DNA from: Deinococcus metallilatus
GTDB taxonomy: Bacteria; Deinococcota; Deinococci; Deinococcales; Deinococcaceae
Assembly: GCF_004758605.1 (NCBI RefSeq)
Contig: NZ_CP038511.1
Span: 62,001-126,000 of the forward strand
Direction of reading: 5' to 3'
DNA length: 64,000 bases
This document shows, in pieces, positions 22,901-30,132 of the stretch. Made by a program: the position numbers and the translations under genes. Below the pieces are notes generated by a model. It searched no databases, was not told where the DNA came from, and saw nothing but the letters and a program-made list of their open reading frames with translations. How positions within the stretch are numbered: the first letter of the stretch is position 1; each line of letters begins with the position of its first letter.

Positions 22901-25900
22901 CGTGATGATCTGCCTTCCATCCTCAAGGGTGAGGCGGAGCAGATCATGGGGACGGCGCACCTGGAGATTGAGGACCCGTGCTGACTCGATGCGTCCGGTG
23001 ACGTGATTGAACGCTCGTACGCGCTCCCCCGCCCGATACGCCTCGATGTACTTGCCGTCCACCAACGTCCCCGCAGGGAAGCAGTGTGCCTCGTCATGCC
23101 CAGTGAAGTCGCAGCCCAGCAGCTCGAAGGAGAGTTCGCCCTCCTGCGCGATCTTCGTGCGGGCAAGCATCGCGCCGAAGACGCCGAGTTTGCGCACGAG
23201 TTCCTGGTGCTTGCCCCGCTTGGGCGTGCCCTCGTAGCTGTCGGCGGTTTCCAGGTTCCGCTGATACTGCGGGTCCTCCAGGATCAGCCGCTGGCGGGTT
23301 TCACGCAGCATCCCGATCCCAGTGAAGGACTCGCGACTCATGATGACCAGGTCCACCTGACCGGCGCTGAGGGACGCGATCTTCTCGCGCTTGACCGCCG
23401 GAGAGTCCTCCTTCCAGGCCTCAATGCGTTTGCCGCCCTGGTCGAGCATGGGCGTGCCGTCGCGTTTGGTCTTGTAGACCTTGTTCCCCTGCCGGTCGCG
23501 CCGGACACTCATGCCCACCGTCACGATGTTCCAGTCGGGCAGCGCGAGGGCCGCGTTGGTCGCCCAATTGCTGACCAGGCCGGCAGGCACGACGACGATA
23601 GGCCGCGAGGCGCGCCCGCAGGTCTTCAGGTATGCGATCAGGCCGAGCATCGCGAACGTTTTTCCCAAACCCACGTCGTAGTTGTTGACCATGCCGGTGG
23701 TGGCGGCCATCGCGCGGATGTCCATCACCTGGTAGGGGTGGTGCTCGGGCCCACGCCAGTCGGGCAGGTGGAGGGGCCGCGCCGTTCCTTCTGGGCGCAG
23801 GATCGCGCCGCGGGCATAGGTGTACGCCTCCTCGACGACGCCCACGTGCGGACTCTGCATCAGCCAGTTGCCGAAGTGCGCCTGGGTCTGATCCTCGTAC
23901 GCCTGGGCCGCGTCGATGGCCGTCGCGCGCTCCGCCTGATACTGCTCGCGCGACATCTCCCCCGCGCCACGAACGGCCTCCACCTCCGTCTTGTGGTTGA
24001 GGTAGTTCTCCAGCGCCCGTGCCTTCTCCTGGTCGAAGGCGCTGCGGGCCCGCACCCCCGCCTGGCCCGCTCCACCCTTGAGGCGGAAACGCACCGCCCC
24101 GTTCTCCCGGCGCACGCTGATCAGCGGCTTCTGGTCGGCCGCACTGCCGAGGTAAGCGTTGACCCACTCTTCCAACACGGCGACGGGAATCACGGCGTCA
24201 CGGGGGCTGAGGGCCAGTTCGCTGAGGTTCGCGCGACGCACCCGGCTGATGAACAGGTCCGCCTGCCTCGTGAGCGCCGCCCGCCGGTGGCCGCCGAAGT
24301 GCTCGGCCTGCGCGCGGGCCTGCTCGGCGCGCAGGAAGGCGTGCCCGGAGTAGTACAGCCCCGGCTCCACCCAGATTTCCCCGTTAAAGGCGTAGTGCCC
24401 GGTCAGGTGCGTCACCGCTTCCGGCTCGGACACCCCGGCGTACTCCATCAGGGTCTGCTCGGTGAGCGCCATCAGGTCGGCGAGTTGCTGGGCGATGCCC
24501 TCCATCCCGCTGGCCGTGATGGGCAACGCGTACGTCCCGTCATCCGGCAGGTTCAGCTCACCCAGGGCACTGAGGTGGGCGAGCAGGACGGCGAAGAGCG
24601 AGTACCGGGAAATCAGCCGGGTGAAACGCTGGCGGTCGTACGCCCCGTGTGTGGCGCGGTATTGCACGTCCAGGGCCAGGGCCGTGCGGCGGCGCTGCGG
24701 GGTCTCGGGACGGCCCAGCTCGCGCGCCTCCAGGTACGCCTGGAGGGCCTGCGCCACCTGGACCGCCTGCGCGACGACCGGCGCCGCGAAGTCGTCGGTG
24801 ACCACCCACTGGCCGAGCCGGAAGGCATGGCGCCGGTCCGTGGAGAGGGTGCCCTCGGGGATCGCGTGCAGGTCCGCGACGTGCGAGGCCGCCTCGGCGT
24901 TTCTGGCGGCATCCTCACCGAGCCGCTCGCGGACAGTTTCGATCAGGGTGCGGAACAGCACGGGGGCGCTGTTCATCGCGGCCTGCATCTGGTCGTGGAC
25001 GCGCTCCACCTGACGGGTGTCCACCTCGCCTTCGAGCAGCGGGTTTCCGAAGCGGCCGCAGCGGAGGGTGCTCTCCTGACTCAGACGGAAGCTGCCGGAG
25101 AGCTGGCGCAGCCGGTGCGTCCAGGCTCCCTCCTCGCCCTCGGTGATGATCAGGCTGCTCCCGTCCACGAAGCGTTCGACCAACTCCCGGTGGACAGGAT
25201 CGGCGACGAACTCCAGCAGCGTGTCCGTGACCTGGGCACCGCCGAGGGTGCTTAGGGCCTCCCGCACCCCGTGGTCGTGGCGGCGCAAGACGAGCAGCAC
25301 CGTGGTGACCCCCGCCCCGGCCGCCTTGAAGGCACCGGTAGGGACGAGCACGGCGTGCAGGGGCAGGGCGGAGGTGAGCAGTTCTTCCCGCCAGTCCCGG
25401 TGCCGGTGGCCGTGCAGCAGGGACAGGGGCAGCAGCACGCTGACGAGCCCGGTCTGGAACTGGACGCGGCGCAGGATCTGACGCATGAAGTACCGCTCGC
25501 TGCGGACCTCGTCGGGTTCGTGCAGAGATCGAGTCTCGCCGCGCGGGCCGTAGGGCGGGTTGGCGACCACCAGGTCGAAGAGGGGATCGCTGCTGCGGGT
25601 GGTGTACTGCTCCAGCGGCATCACGTGGATGCTGGCGTGCGGGTGCAGGTGCGCGGCCGCCCGGCCCGCCACCGGGTCCAGCTCGACGCCGGTGAGCAGG
25701 ACGCCCTCGGGGGCATGCGCGAGGACCGCCCCGTTGCCGCAACTCGGTTCCAGAGCCCGGACGGGGCGCTTCTCGTCACCCAGCTTGAGGAAGGGCGTGA
25801 CGAGGTTCCATAACAGCGCCGCGACGGCACTGGGCGTGTAGAACTGGTCCACGCTCTCGCCGAGACCGCCCCCGCCGCCGTAGGCCCGCAGGACGGCCAG

Positions 25901-26197
25901 GTCAGGGTGGGGGGCCAGAATCTCGTGGCGGGCCGCCTCGTTGGCGTTCAGACGGGCCTGCTGGGCGCCGCCGGTCACCTCCACGCCGTAGAGTTCACCG
26001 CCGGGCGTGAGGGCAGGCTGGGGCGCACTGACCACGTCATAGCCCTCGCGGGTGAGCAGCGTCCCATTCAGGGCCAGCGCCGACTTGTCAGCCGGGCTGA
26101 ATTTCGGGCAACCCATGCGGGTATACGGCACTTCGCAGTTGAGGCCGAACAGCGCGAGGAATCCGGTCACGGCAGACAGAGCAAATCCTTTGATCAT
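19946..26197 (-). CDS. N6-DNA methylase-like / DEAH helicase fusion (DarB-like), interrupted by an intein
   Basis: 2083 residues as translated, about 1717 after removal of the intein. Residues about 145-220 hold an N6-adenine methylase core (EPSCGNG and NPPYGP). A long middle region follows, then an SF2 helicase with Walker A GLGKT near residue 843, DEAH at 1035-1038 and motif VI QRVGRGARQGN near 1726. This order matches DarB-type proteins of phages and conjugative elements, some linked to anti-restriction. ATG 26197 is chosen because the CCCT-stem-loop leader and a 12-nt gap precede it. The intein splits the helicase right after DEAH. Confidence 0.85.
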   Translation of the reverse strand: MIKGFALSAVTGFLALFGLNCEVPYTRMGCPKFSPADKSALALNGTLLTREGYDVVSAPQPALTPGGELYGVEVTGGAQQARLNANEAARHEILAPHPDLAVLRAYGGGGGLGESVDQFYTPSAVAALLWNLVTPFLKLGDEKRPVRALEPSCGNGAVLAHAPEGVLLTGVELDPVAGRAAAHLHPHASIHVMPLEQYTTRSSDPLFDLVVANPPYGPRGETRSLHEPDEVRSERYFMRQILRRVQFQTGLVSVLLPLSLLHGHRHRDWREELLTSALPLHAVLVPTGAFKAAGAGVTTVLLVLRRHDHGVREALSTLGGAQVTDTLLEFVADPVHRELVERFVDGSSLIITEGEEGAWTHRLRQLSGSFRLSQESTLRCGRFGNPLLEGEVDTRQVERVHDQMQAAMNSAPVLFRTLIETVRERLGEDAARNAEAASHVADLHAIPEGTLSTDRRHAFRLGQWVVTDDFAAPVVAQAVQVAQALQAYLEARELGRPETPQRRRTALALDVQYRATHGAYDRQRFTRLISRYSLFAVLLAHLSALGELNLPDDGTYALPITASGMEGIAQQLADLMALTEQTLMEYAGVSEPEAVTHLTGHYAFNGEIWVEPGLYYSGHAFLRAEQARAQAEHFGGHRRAALTRQADLFISRVRRANLSELALSPRDAVIPVAVLEEWVNAYLGSAADQKPLISVRRENGAVRFRLKGGAGQAGVRARSAFDQEKARALENYLNHKTEVEAVRGAGEMSREQYQAERATAIDAAQAYEDQTQAHFGNWLMQSPHVGVVEEAYTYARGAILRPEGTARPLHLPDWRGPEHHPYQVMDIRAMAATTGMVNNYDVGLGKTFAMLGLIAYLKTCGRASRPIVVVPAGLVSNWATNAALALPDWNIVTVGMSVRRDRQGNKVYKTKRDGTPMLDQGGKRIEAWKEDSPAVKREKIASLSAGQVDLVIMSRESFTGIGMLRETRQRLILEDPQYQRNLETADSYEGTPKRGKHQELVRKLGVFGAMLARTKIAQEGELSFELLGCDFTGHDEAHCFPAGTLVDGKYIEAYRAGERVRAFNHVTGRIESARVLNLQVRRPHDLLRLTLEDGRQIITTGNHPFFTPAGYLDARQLTPGETLYVDKQCNAPLRSVPDADLALQGAAHPSEAWAAGLLRESVHPTASAPDEAETASPQDSAALRGMRRPVHPEQRAVLEAAHRKGDAVLLQQVLPHEAHGQNQPEIQGQCAGRQPCPDRRAQGADGGDAQEGRPAGSGGPDARNDEGAGSQAPDPRRQWTGSDGAASSPLGGTVATDGRGMDSGAPDQDGPEAAGLPTGLQGGFGASHPAPCRRVRRAVTQVAFPAGSGPKEGGDTVLTRLASLEILEPGDHGEYGGLCPGGLVYNIEVEGHHNYFAEGILVHNCNKNLFAPPTTFGETPRFLGGGGESQRALDALHKGRFVRERGGSTFAFTASWIKNSPLEVYSMLSMVTDALPGYGLPTGEALMEQYLRIEPDIVTGMDGRVEVKPCVKGFRRLRELKGIISGHVITRSYGDPLVVTRDGQPLKVPSAVAEEVMIDMSEEQAVLYRSLRERARTADARAKGPNHPFAILWEMRKLTVDPALLGVGGRNPRFEKITELALENRASGGKGIVFLSIGEKEGSFARLKALLVEAGYPEHEIAIVSSDTHKSSVARQDLEDDYNFGDLSLILGTDVLGQGFNLQHGTTLIVNADIPWNYEEIRQRVGRGARQGNTAERVRNVYLLMRGSFDAITYTIMSGKKSWLSQLWLDVDELENTAAGFNGEEMALLLSDDPEQTRREIREKKKTLEELTGRAALRRNLEVLARVLSVQGRVQTVRERAHARKNGWTANDHALLTQAREASGRVRRELDLLGEFSFARLLNYVGELHWIGVLPVHVGLTFVHEGGRVEVTQVSAGAVTAVRETGESTVLNFRQVTGGAGYEASTHSGHYRESLSLGARPTISLPKNAAVHALDARRVNPVPRNPEGVISVSVRGDEVMLHASPDKYALRSLLITGHVVMHYAVRTEGEHLTVTQVAVLSGDPRVVEGTGKQLVSERFRERLLAIVATALGADPIRDRAHAA
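21986..23083 (-). other. Intein (366 residues) inserted at the DEAH box
   Basis: The first residue Cys (codon 23083-23081) starts block A, CFPAGTLV. Block B is TTGNHPFFTPAGYL. The C-terminal block reads VYNIEVEGHHNYF and AEGILVHN, followed by extein Cys (21985-21983). All splicing residues (Cys1, block B His, penultimate His, last Asn, Cys+1) are present, so splicing would restore DEAH-CNKNLF. The linker between the two Hint halves (about 250 residues) is not protein-like in this frame; the same DNA encodes an endonuclease in another frame. Confidence 0.9.
22030..22827 (-). CDS. Nested DUF559/Vsr-like homing endonuclease in an alternate frame inside the intein
   Basis: 265 residues in a different frame from the intein. 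ATG 22827 lies at the exact end of the N-terminal Hint half and has GGAG 9 nt upstream; the stop at 22030 lies inside the C-terminal Hint half. It has two Cys4 zinc-binding modules (C10, C13, C35, C39 and C60, C63, C87, C91), a charged helix and a DUF559/Vsr-type nuclease core: VDLAHP, then AVECDGPSH (D200, E211, D213, H217), ending LGWQVLRFSNREI. Coding character is clear in this frame only. Likely a site-specific homing enzyme for the DEAH-box site. Confidence 0.8.
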   Translation of the reverse strand: MSTSSATHPCGQCRTLISLSKEQRTRVRRGLPVFCGSRCIQLHRHRTKPKPRLPKIQRHCEECAVLFTLNNVQSWKLRTGKATQFFCSKSCRTKHTARTSLKFRASVQAANLARIDELKAQMAEMRRKAAQPEVVARMRETMKARGHKPRIRGGNGQGLTAPQAALWVELWQLTGVEWIPEHPIKTGLRQRGCPRVYKVDLAHPTLRLAVECDGPSHKSLSQQAQDRKKEAILSSLGWQVLRFSNREIMENTAACARAAWSTTLK

Positions 26198-26209
26198 GTG
26201 ATCCAGGTC

Positions 26210-26243
26210 ATGCCGGATGGCCGCCCGGCCACCGGCATGAGGG
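26210..26243 (-). promoter_or_regulatory. CCCT-stem-loop leader element, copy 2
   Basis: Sense strand: CCCT, then stem ATGCCGG / CCGGCAT after one C, with an inner TGGCC/GGCCA stem in the loop. Ends 12 nt before the helicase ATG and decides that start. Confidence 0.65.
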
Positions 26244-26405
26244 ACCCCGCGTGGTGAGCCCGTACGATTTCGAGAGGGACGAGCAAGCACAGCATTGGAC
26301 AGGCGAGCGTGCGGCCTGAACTGCCCCAGGCCTGACCCGTTCTTCCCCTACCGGGCGCGCAGGGCGGTGGGCGCTCCCTGAAAGGGAGAGGCGGCATGAA
26401 TGCTC

Positions 26406-26441
26406 CCGCCGATGAGGCCAGGGATGACCGTCCATCGGCGG
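26406..26441 (-). terminator. Hairpin in the gap between the 234-residue protein and the helicase
   Basis: CCGCCGATG and CATCGGCGG pair perfectly (9 bp, 18-nt loop). It lies in 26244-26538, which holds no gene. No T-tract, so terminator or processing site is uncertain. Confidence 0.4.
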
Positions 26442-26538
26442 TGCTGCACGTGCTGGCCCTCCAGCAGCCTCGTCCACAACGTTCGGCCAGCCCAGCAGCA
26501 GGGAGAGGTTCCCGTCCCGTTCCTCTCTCCCACCGCGG

Positions 26539-27243
26539 TCAGGTGTCCGAGTCGATGACTGGAAGCCGGGCCTTCTCCGCCATGGCGCGGCTCTGGCGAT
26601 TCACGCTGCCGTCCTTGTTGCGGATCACGCTCAGGTTGCTGATCGGTACCCGCAGGATATAGGCGGGGATGAACTCCAGGACCGGAGCTCCAATCAGGAG
26701 GGGCCTGACCTCGTAGCTCGTGCGTTTGAGGCGTCGTTTCACGGTCCCGGGCACGTTCGCCTCGGCCGCGTACCAGTGGTACCCGGCGCACGGGTCGGCG
26801 GCCGAGTGACCATGTCCGCAAGGGCAGGAAAAGCTCGAGGTGAAGGAAGCCAACGCGAGGGTGTTGGTGACCCGGCCCCGGGGGTGAATCAGGATCAGGG
26901 TGCTCCCGCGGGTGAGGCGGCTGAAGTCTCCGGTGCGCGGGAGTTTCCGGCTGACGCCGAGCGCCCGTGCTTCTTCCAGAAAGTCGGCGGCGCAGGGATA
27001 GTGTCCCTCGCCGATGACGTCCACAACGTGCCAGGTTCCCTGACGCTCGACGAACGTCACGCCCTGGCGGCTCAGGCCCAGTTGCCCCGGGTCGACGGGA
27101 AGGGGCAGGTCGATTAGGAAATGCTCGAGAGGCACGCCGTGGGGACTGAACCCGCATTCCGCGTAGATGTGGCCTTCCTGCCGCCCGGGGCCGCACTCCC
27201 GTGGGCCACCCTGAGCGGGAATCAAGTCGAACAGGGTCGTCAC
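26539..27243 (-). CDS. Hypothetical protein with a Cys/His cluster
   Basis: 234 residues, no family recognised. The GTG start at 27243 overlaps the ParB-like stop (GTGA), so it is translated with the partition genes. It contains a possible zinc site (SCPCGHGHSAADPC) near the middle and a conserved-looking beta-rich N terminus (HGVPLEHFLIDLPLPVDP). Could be a plasmid replication or partition accessory; context only. Confidence 0.65.
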   Translation of the reverse strand: MTTLFDLIPAQGGPRECGPGRQEGHIYAECGFSPHGVPLEHFLIDLPLPVDPGQLGLSRQGVTFVERQGTWHVVDVIGEGHYPCAADFLEEARALGVSRKLPRTGDFSRLTRGSTLILIHPRGRVTNTLALASFTSSFSCPCGHGHSAADPCAGYHWYAAEANVPGTVKRRLKRTSYEVRPLLIGAPVLEFIPAYILRVPISNLSVIRNKDGSVNRQSRAMAEKARLPVIDSDT

Positions 27244-28130
27244 GGCAGTCCCCTCGGGTGGTGCAGGCCGAGATTCACACGGCCGGGGCGAGGACACACG
27301 GTCGGATGCGGGGATGCGGGTGGCTCCGCTGAGGCGGACAACGGTTCGTTCATGCCCGGCATCGCTCCTGACAGGGCCCGAACCAGCGCGGGAAGTTCAA
27401 TGCCGCTCAGCGCCGCCAGCCGCTTGACCTCCTGCACCAGTTCGGTCAGGGGGTCGCGGGAGACCTCCAGCAGGGGCTCGGTGCGGAAGAGCGGGGCGAG
27501 GCTCTCCTCGAAATCCGCGGTGCGGGCAGTCTGGCTCGCCTTCAGGTCAGCGGCGGTGAACTTCTCCCCCGCGTCCAGTCGGCGTTCGGCCGCCCGGATC
27601 GCCTGCTCGCGGTACTGGGGCGCGAGGTTCGCCATGCGTTCCGCCACACCTTCGGCGATGCTGATGCCAATGTGCGCGAGGAGGTCTTCGGGCAGGGCGA
27701 GCAGCCTCAGGCGTTTGCGGATGGTCTGCACGCTGACCCGAACGTGGGCCGCGAGTTCCTGCACGTCACCGAACTGCCCCTCCTCCAGAGCGGTCTGCCA
27801 GTTGCGGGCCTCGTCGAGCGGATTGCTGGAGCGGGCAGCGTTCAGGATCGCACTCGCGGCGGCGATCTGCCCGGGGGTCCCGTCCGTGACGAGGGCAGGG
27901 ATCTGCTCAATGCCGTACCTGAGCGCACTGCGGACCCGGCGCCTGCCGTCCACGATCCGGTAGGGACGCTCGGGATTACCGCTGGGCCCAAGCAGAACGC
28001 TCTGCATCACGCCGAGTCGCTCGATCCCGGGGTTCACCTCCAGGGTGTCGGGTTCCTCGATCAGTCCGACGGGCACCATTCGGATTTCGGTGTGAAGTGG
28101 CGCGCCGAAGAGATGTCCCGAGAGGGTCAT
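27240..28130 (-). CDS. ParB/RepB/Spo0J-like protein, second copy
   Basis: 296 residues. The N-terminal ParB nuclease-like domain has RIVDGRRRVRSALRYG in place of the usual GERR box; the HTH region (GDVQELAAHVRVSVQTIRKRL) follows, then an extended C terminus. More divergent than the other ParB and located downstream of it, after a 130-nt spacer holding two palindromes and a hairpin. It may act as a regulator or as a second centromere-binding protein. Good GGAGG site before the ATG. Confidence 0.8.
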   Translation of the reverse strand: MTLSGHLFGAPLHTEIRMVPVGLIEEPDTLEVNPGIERLGVMQSVLLGPSGNPERPYRIVDGRRRVRSALRYGIEQIPALVTDGTPGQIAAASAILNAARSSNPLDEARNWQTALEEGQFGDVQELAAHVRVSVQTIRKRLRLLALPEDLLAHIGISIAEGVAERMANLAPQYREQAIRAAERRLDAGEKFTAADLKASQTARTADFEESLAPLFRTEPLLEVSRDPLTELVQEVKRLAALSGIELPALVRALSGAMPGMNEPLSASAEPPASPHPTVCPRPGRVNLGLHHPRGLP

Positions 28131-28154
28131 GACGACCTCCTTATGGAGGAAGCG

Positions 28155-28176
28155 CCCCGGCGCCAGCCGGGGAGGG
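28155..28176 (-). promoter_or_regulatory. CCCT-stem-loop leader element, copy 3
   Basis: Sense strand: CCCT, then CCCCGGC, 4-nt loop, GCCGGGG. 24 nt before the ParB-like start at 28130; a separate AAGGAGG lies between. Confidence 0.6.
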
Positions 28177-28181
28177 ACACC

Positions 28182-28195
28182 GAATAACGTTATTC
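28182..28195. repeat. Candidate centromere (ParB-binding) palindrome 1
   Basis: GAATAACGTTATTC, a perfect 14-bp palindrome between the two parB genes; two relatives lie at 28242 and 29994. Confidence 0.55.
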
Positions 28196-28210
28196 AGGCG
28201 CGACAGGGCA

Positions 28211-28240
28211 AGCGGCCCCCTCTTCCCGGAGGGGGCCGCT
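28211..28240. terminator. Strong hairpin between the parB genes
   Basis: AGCGGCCCCCTC, 6-nt loop, GAGGGGGCCGCT: perfect 12-bp stem flanked by the two 14-bp palindromes. No T-tract. Confidence 0.5.
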
Positions 28241-28241
28241 G

Positions 28242-28255
28242 GAATAATATTATTC
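28242..28255. repeat. Candidate centromere palindrome 2
   Basis: GAATAATATTATTC, a perfect 14-bp palindrome 4 nt from the stop of parB. Confidence 0.55.
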
Positions 28256-28259
28256 GGCC

Positions 28260-29177
28260 TCAGTCCCTCAGCAGTTCGTGCAGTCGGCGAATCAGCCGCT
28301 CAGCTTCCGCGCGCTGCTTCTGCGGGAGCTTCCCCAGCCGCCTGGGGGAAATCTTCCGGCGCAGGCTCAGGAGTTGCGCGTCGGCGTCCCCGCGGGCGGT
28401 GGGTTTGAGCTGGGCCACGATGTCCGTGAGCGAGGCATGGCTGTGTTCTTCTTCCAGCGTCCGCTTCAGGAGGGCCTCGTGATGCTCCTGCGGAGCGCGG
28501 GCGATCAGCAGCGCCTTGGTGTATTCGAGGGCCCCCGTCTGCACGGCCTCGACCAGGGTCTCCGGCAACCGCAGGGCGGGGAGCCCGTTGGTGACGAAGG
28601 ATGGCCATTTCTCACGACCGAGCTGGGTGAAGAGGTGTTCGAGCTGAGCGACCTGCTCAGGGTGACTCTCCGGCTGGCGGCGCAGCTCCTTGAGACGCCG
28701 GATCGCCTCCTCGGGTGTCGTCTCGAACAGGGCCGCGACCAGGCGCAACTTGTAGCTCACCTCGTCGTAACGGTTGAGGTCCTCACGTTGCAGGTTCTCG
28801 ACGGCGGCCAGAAGTTCGACTTGCGAGTCGGTCAGGGTGCGGACCCGGGCGGGAACACTCGGGAGTCCGGCGAGCCGGGCGGCACGCCAGCGGCGCTCTC
28901 CGTACACGATCTCGAAGTGCCCATCCTCCAGCGGCCGCACCATGAGCGGCTGGAGGACGCCCTCCTGGCGAAGGCTTTCGGCGAGCGCCTTCAGGCTCTC
29001 CTCGTTGAAGAACCGCCGGGGCTGCCGTGAGTTGGGCCGCAGGGCATCGATGGGGAGCTGCTGAACCTCTCCCACTTCGCCTTCCTGGGATGGGACCGCC
29101 CCAGAAAATTCGAGTGATCGGTTGAGCAGTGTCCCCATACTTGGAGCCTTGGGCTTTTTGAAGGCGTTTCTGGTCAT
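28260..29177 (-). CDS. parB: Partition protein ParB
   Basis: 305 residues. N-terminal ParB/Srx-like CTPase domain with LRPNSRQPRRFFNEE and YGERRWRAARLAG, then ENLQREDLN and a helical HTH segment. The ATG overlaps the parA stop, typical of a parAB operon. It should bind centromere sites; three related 14-bp palindromes flank the operon. Confidence 0.9.
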   Translation of the reverse strand: MTRNAFKKPKAPSMGTLLNRSLEFSGAVPSQEGEVGEVQQLPIDALRPNSRQPRRFFNEESLKALAESLRQEGVLQPLMVRPLEDGHFEIVYGERRWRAARLAGLPSVPARVRTLTDSQVELLAAVENLQREDLNRYDEVSYKLRLVAALFETTPEEAIRRLKELRRQPESHPEQVAQLEHLFTQLGREKWPSFVTNGLPALRLPETLVEAVQTGALEYTKALLIARAPQEHHEALLKRTLEEEHSHASLTDIVAQLKPTARGDADAQLLSLRRKISPRRLGKLPQKQRAEAERLIRRLHELLRD

Positions 29178-29953
29178 GCGCCGCTCCCCAGAGCCTGCTT
29201 GATCTCCTGCCAGATCTCGTGGAACTGCGAGAGTTCGGCGGGAGCCTGTCCGAAGACCTTCTCGTAGGCGCTGAGCGACTTCACGACCGTATTCAGGCGC
29301 GGATGGGCGTTCAGCGCCTCGTTCGCCTCGTGGGCCATGCCCTTCCGGGAGTCGAACCGGTTGAGGATGATCGCGTAGTTGAAGTTGTCCAGTGCCGCTT
29401 CGAGGTCGGCCAGGAGTTCGAGCGTCGTGGCGAGGCGGTCGACATCCATACCGGTGGGCAGCACGGGCACCAGCACCACGTCGGCCACCGTGGCGGCACT
29501 CTTGAGGATCTCGCGGTTGTTGGGTGGCGTGTCGATCAGAACGGTCACGCCCGTCTTGGCCAGCTCGCGTGCTTGACGCATCAGCGTGTTGCGCTCGGCA
29601 GGAATGACCTTGAAGGGGAGGGTCAGCCCCTCGGCAGCCGCATGCTGTTGCCAGCGAAAGGCGCTCACCTCCTCGTCGGCGTCCAGAACCACCACCTGGT
29701 CACGCTCCTGCGCGATCGCAGCCGCGAGGTGCATGGTCAATGTGGTTTTGCCCACGCCCCCCTTCAGACTGACCACCGCGATGATGCGGGGGGCGTCGGC
29801 GTCAGGTGGTTCGACGGCAGCACCAGGGACGATGGTCGCGACGGCCTCACCGTGCTTGGTCACGACCAGCGGCTGCCCGGTTGTTCCCACCTGACGCAAC
29901 ATCTCCGGGAGCTCCTCGCGGAGTGCACGTATCCCAACGGTTTTGGGTGCCAT
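29174..29953 (-). CDS. parA: ParA ATPase with an N-terminal Phd/YefM-like domain
   Basis: 259 residues. Residues 1-45 match the Phd/YefM antitoxin DNA-binding fold (VGIRALREELPEMLRQV, then GQPLVVTKHGEAVATIVP). A short linker leads to a deviant-Walker ParA domain: KGGVGKTT near 64-71, LIDTPPNN and ILNRF. ATG 29953 is preferred to the ATG at 29980 because a promoter places the transcript start on it. The N-terminal domain probably replaces the usual HTH of type Ia ParA proteins for autoregulation. Confidence 0.88.
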   Translation of the reverse strand: MAPKTVGIRALREELPEMLRQVGTTGQPLVVTKHGEAVATIVPGAAVEPPDADAPRIIAVVSLKGGVGKTTLTMHLAAAIAQERDQVVVLDADEEVSAFRWQQHAAAEGLTLPFKVIPAERNTLMRQARELAKTGVTVLIDTPPNNREILKSAATVADVVLVPVLPTGMDVDRLATTLELLADLEAALDNFNYAIILNRFDSRKGMAHEANEALNAHPRLNTVVKSLSAYEKVFGQAPAELSQFHEIWQEIKQALGSGA

Positions 29954-29988
29954 AACAGGAGTGTACACACGTGTACACATCGAGGCAA
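29951..29988 (-). promoter_or_regulatory. Leaderless parA promoter with a double GTGTACAC operator
   Basis: On the minus strand: TTGCCT (-35), 17 nt, TACACT (-10), 6 nt, then the ATG of parA. Two palindromic GTGTACAC boxes separated by 2 bp (29961-29978) occupy the spacer and -10, an obvious autoregulatory operator. Confidence 0.7.
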
Positions 29989-29993
29989 GTTTT

Positions 29994-30007
29994 GAATAAC
30001 GTAATTC
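29994..30007. repeat. Candidate centromere palindrome 3 (imperfect)
   Basis: GAATAACGTAATTC, one mismatched pair relative to palindrome 1, just upstream of the parA promoter. Confidence 0.5.
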
Positions 30008-30132
30008 AAGGAATGAGCCTCCCTCCGTCCCGTGAGGGAGCTGTCCCGGCGGGAATGAACCCGGCCATCCAGGAGCAAAGGAGTTCGAACGCCTTGCGGG
30101 CGCGAGGCCATCTCCCGGCAGCCGCAGGCCCG

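Noticed and set aside
23003..25255. 750-codon plus-strand frame
   Set aside because: Antisense shadow of the helicase gene in GC-rich DNA, without a ribosome-binding site or any recognisable domain.
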